From positions 20,826,501 through 20,890,500 of the forward strand of contig NC_092186.1 in NCBI RefSeq assembly GCF_043641665.1: a stretch of 64,000 bases of DNA. Direction: 5' to 3'. Every line of letters starts with the position of its first letter. The first letter of the stretch is position 1. This stretch comes from Enoplosus armatus (lineage: Eukaryota > Chordata > Actinopteri > Centrarchiformes > Enoplosidae). A model generated the notes under the pieces. The model was not told the origin of the DNA and made no database searches. It worked only from the letters and a program-made list of their open reading frames with translations. Both the position numbers and the translations under genes were made by a program. Positions 61,501 to 64,000 of this stretch are shown here, piece after piece.

Positions 61501-63869
61501 GGACCCCAGTTACCGCTGACTGACATAAAGAAAGTCAAAATGTCAAAGACAGAATAGGGAAAAGCCAAAAGAGCAGGTACATCTTTACAGATAGATATAC
61601 AGGTATAGATAAAGATATAGAAGATCTAACCAGTATGAGCAAATAACAATTAATATGACTCACTGGGGCAGGGGTCACTGTTACAGAAGTCAATGTGCAC
61701 GTCACTGCCTTCACACTGTCTGCCGCCATGCTGAGGGGCGGGGCTGGCACAGAGGCGTGTCCTCTGTCTGGTCCCACCTCCACATGAAACACTGCAGGCT
61801 CCCCAGCTCACCCAGGATGACCACTTTCCGTCCACTGGAGGGCACAAGGAAAGAAGAAGCAGGGGCATCAGTCACTTAGACTTATTATATTTGGAACCTG
61901 ATTTTAGCAATGACTTCAGTATGACCACTGGGGAACAGACATATGGATATGGACTTAAGTCTCCCCCAATCTCATTTTATTGTAAACGCACAATCCCCGA
62001 GCCCTCACCAGGACAAGGTCTCTCCTTGCACACTTGTGTTTGGGTGTCTGAGCCCTCACACTGTGGTCCATCAAATGCTGGAGGAGGGTTGTTGCACAGC
62101 CGGATTCTGGACTGCATACCCTTACCGCAGGTCTCACTGCATGGGCTCCATGGAAGCCAAGACCCCCAGTTACCTATCACTGCAGGAGTATAAACAGATA
62201 GTCAATACATACAGGTCTATAATCACATATTTGCCTAGTGGTGGAAAGTTTCCTCAAGTATTGTACTTCGTTACTCACCTGGACAAGGTCTGACACTGCA
62301 CATGATGGCCTCCACTGCCTTCCCCTCACAAGGCCTTCCTCCATGCTGAGCTGAAGGATTACTGCAGGATCGGACCCTGGTTCTGTTGCCCTGACCACAG
62401 GTACGAGAACACTCCTCCCAGTGAGACCACTCTGACCAGTTACCATCCACTGTAGAGGGACAAAGGGACAGATTTTGTTACCACATATGCCTTTTGCAAG
62501 TGAAACAAGTCCTAACAGGTTGAATCCTCTGTGTCTTATTTTTCAAAGCACTCTCACCTGGACAGGGCTTTCCCTGACAACTACGAGTCTCTGTGTCTGA
62601 TCCTGCACAGTGACGCCCTCCATTGGCAGGTAGAGGATTGTTACACTGTCTCAGCCTTTTCTGGGAGCCGACACCACAGGACACACTGCAAGGCCCCCAC
62701 TCTGCCCACTCTGAGTAGCCCCCATGAACTGGAAAACAAATCAGTGCACATTAACACATCTCTTTTTTTATTTTATTTTTTTTACCTGTGATCGTTTCAT
62801 TTACAGTGGAAGAAACAATGCAATCTTGAACATTTTGTTCATTTGTTACAGGTTAAAATGAAAGTTGACTCAAAAGTCTGGCACAATGAAAATAATCCCC
62901 ACAATGTCCAGCTCACCTCGTACAGTGAGAGTGACCCTGACCAGCACTGATCCTAGCAAGTTTCTGGCCACGCATTCATATTCAGCTGTGTCCTCCTTCT
63001 GGGCGCTGCTGATCCTGAGGGAACTGTTGGACAGGGTGGAGAAGCGGCCGTTGCCCAGCAGGGGGCGCCCCTGGCGGGACCACTCCATCATGGGGGTAGG
63101 CTCACCCTCCGCCTGACAGTTAAGCACAACTGTGGTGCCAGCATCGACCACCGTCTCCACTGGCTCCACTATGATGGTGGGTGCACCTGGAAGGCGGGCA
63201 AATCCATGTGATCTAACCTTTAAAATGGGAATTCTACGGATTTCACGCATCAAAATATGTTTGCAAGACACGGGGAGCACCAAGAAAACAACCCCTCACA
63301 TTGTCATAAATCACTGGAGTGCTCTTTCAGGTTATAATAACTTTCACATTTTCTTCTTGTAGCAGATTTTATGCTACATAGGACTGACACACAGAAGATA
63401 AACACTCACTCTGCAAGGTAAGTGTGACACTCCTTTCCACCACCCCTGCATCATTTGTTGCCACACACATGTAGTTGCCTGCATCTTCACTCTGTACAAA
63501 ATTTAATGAAAATATAGTTCATTATTACTTTATACATACTACTTAAAATATATTTGTTTGCAGATAAGGATACTGAAAAAGTTGTGTTTACATGATATCC
63601 ATCTTAGACCATTGAGCCAGCATCAACATCATGTACAGAGTGTTACACAAGAGGTCTCCGTCTCATGTGTTTTCCTACCACTGTGCCGTAGATGGCCAGA
63701 GAGCCGTTGTCCAGCTGACGGATGCGGTTGCTGATCGGGATGTTTATTCCATTTTTGCTCCACCGGATGGTGGGCAGGGGGTCGCCCCGAACCTCACAGT
63801 TGAGGATGGCATTACCACCCAGAGGTTCAATACGGTTGGAGTGAAGGTCCCCATCAATGATAGGAGGCT
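55167..63869 (-). CDS. hmcn1: Hemicentin-1 (fibulin-6), 3' part, continues beyond the right edge
   Basis: Giant secreted basement-membrane protein. The last 23 exons are present (about 1293 residues): 63679-63869, 63410-63491, 62917-63186, 62558-62728, 62279-62449, 62009-62179, 61664-61834, 61349-61519, 60751-60921, 60514-60660, 60235-60372, 60014-60135, 59505-59742, 59246-59308, 58933-59052, 58708-58842, 58520-58633, 58216-58341, 57927-58055, 56469-56837, 56187-56306, 55974-56100, 55167-55533. All are GT-AG; most junctions are phase 1, which suits module shuffling. Domain order is Ig, six TSP1, G2F, about eight calcium-binding EGF, then fibulin-type C-terminus ending VSAYPY and TGA. Six TSP1 repeats and the Tyr/Ser-rich linker exon support HMCN1 over HMCN2. 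The N-terminal VWA domain and most Ig repeats lie outside. Confidence 0.96.
55974..59308 (-). CDS. hmcn1: hmcn1 EGF-module series
   Basis: A short cysteine exon (59246-59308, [18 protein letters not shown]) is followed by single-exon EGF modules at 58933-59052, 58708-58842, 58520-58633, 58216-58341, 57927-58055, 56469-56837, 56187-56306 and 55974-56100. Seven start D-I/V-[DN]-E-C and one starts DENEC; with the N-x-x-G-S/T-Y/F pattern this is the calcium-binding EGF consensus. Every junction is phase 1 except the last (55974), which ends in phase 2 to join the C-terminal exon. Confidence 0.93.
56469..56837 (-). CDS. hmcn1: hmcn1 EGF exon with long Tyr/Ser/Arg-rich linker
   Basis: At 369 nt this exon is about three times the size of its neighbours. 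After a normal EGF module ([16 protein letters not shown]...[12 protein letters not shown]) it continues for about 80 residues rich in Tyr, Ser and Arg, with an SQSRRE basic stretch, before a cysteine pair and the donor at 56468. The human hemicentin-1 I recall has a comparable linker after the same GLERLP motif, so this looks conserved rather than an assembly artefact. Confidence 0.88.
59505..60660 (-). CDS. hmcn1: hmcn1 G2F (nidogen-type beta-barrel) domain
   Basis: Four exons (60514-60660, 60235-60372, 60014-60135, 59505-59742) encode about 215 residues from [20 protein letters not shown] to [21 protein letters not shown]. The position between the TSP1 and EGF modules, and motifs such as [13 protein letters not shown] and [11 protein letters not shown], fit the nidogen G2F module. 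In nidogen this module binds collagen IV and perlecan; binding here is inference. Confidence 0.88.
60751..62728 (-). CDS. hmcn1: hmcn1 six thrombospondin type-1 repeats
   Basis: Six consecutive exons (62558-62728, 62279-62449, 62009-62179, 61664-61834, 61349-61519, 60751-60921) are each exactly 171 nt and phase 1-1. Each encodes one TSP1 repeat of 57 residues: five begin GNW/GKW after a short lead and the first reads GGYSEW, then WxxWxxCSxxCGxG, R-x-RxCxNPxP, GGRxCxG, and ending CPG or CPS. Equal length and phase point to tandem exon duplication. Six repeats is the number known for hemicentin-1. Confidence 0.95.
62917..63869 (-). CDS. hmcn1: hmcn1 terminal Ig modules
   Basis: Exons 63679-63869 and 63410-63491 together form one I-set Ig domain (PPIID...ILNCEV...IRW...[12 protein letters not shown]). 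Exon 62917-63186 encodes another complete one ([16 protein letters not shown]...[10 protein letters not shown]...[13 protein letters not shown]). Both show the cysteine pair, core tryptophan and DxGxYxC-type motif. These are the last of the long Ig array that makes up most of hemicentin. The 63869 boundary starts in phase 1, so at least one further exon lies to the right. Confidence 0.93.
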
Positions 63870-64000
63870 CTGGAGACAGACAGAAGAACTTGCTTTGACA
63901 TTATGGACACGTCGAGTGAGTTATAAGCTTATATCATAAGCAGTATACAAACATTTAATAAATGGCTTATAACACACTATTATGTTGAATGCAGCTATAA

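Noticed and set aside
1..64000. CRISPR arrays, operons, phage or bacterial islands
   Set aside because: All genes are intron-containing vertebrate genes. The regular repeats are microsatellites or dispersed elements without repeat-spacer structure.

Overview
This is a vertebrate nuclear window, almost certainly from a teleost and probably a percomorph. The genes have short introns and exon lengths and phases that match their mammalian orthologues. The non-coding DNA is rich in (CA)n/(TG)n tracts and in dispersed repeats that I recognise from percomorph genomes. There is no bacterial, phage or CRISPR content.

Layout. 1-16 kb is intergenic, with repeats and no gene I can support apart from one weak candidate exon at 652-846. 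16.0-21.1 kb on the minus strand holds a complete ptgs2 (cyclooxygenase-2): ten coding exons, 608 aa, an AU-rich 3' UTR, and a TATA box plus a perfect CRE upstream. 22.2-41.4 kb on the plus strand holds pla2g4a (cytosolic phospholipase A2 alpha): a probable non-coding first exon and 18 coding exons, 749 aa. 41.4-48.5 kb is intergenic and repeat-rich. 48.8-51.5 kb on the plus strand holds arpc5 (Arp2/3 subunit 5): four coding exons, 150 aa, with an AT-AC U12-type first intron. From 54.3 kb to beyond the right edge, on the minus strand, lies the 3' part of hmcn1 (hemicentin-1): 23 exons covering Ig modules, six thrombospondin repeats, the G2F module, the EGF series and the fibulin-type C-terminus.

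How the genes relate. pla2g4a and ptgs2 encode consecutive steps of eicosanoid synthesis. cPLA2-alpha releases arachidonate from membranes in response to calcium, and COX-2 converts it to prostaglandin H2. They sit head to head with about 1-1.5 kb between their 5' ends, so a shared control region is plausible. arpc5 and hmcn1 converge tail to tail and are functionally unrelated to that pair.

I found no undescribed biological system. The points most worth a second look are the AT-AC intron of arpc5, a (UG)n tract abutting the acceptor of the cPLA2 C2-domain exon, the compact COX-2/cPLA2 intergenic region with its CRE/TATA pair, a TTAA-flanked MITE nested in another repeat with a readable empty site, and a long inverted repeat in pla2g4a intron 2. 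All exon boundaries were read by eye from splice sites and phase. Each gene closes in frame with no internal stop.
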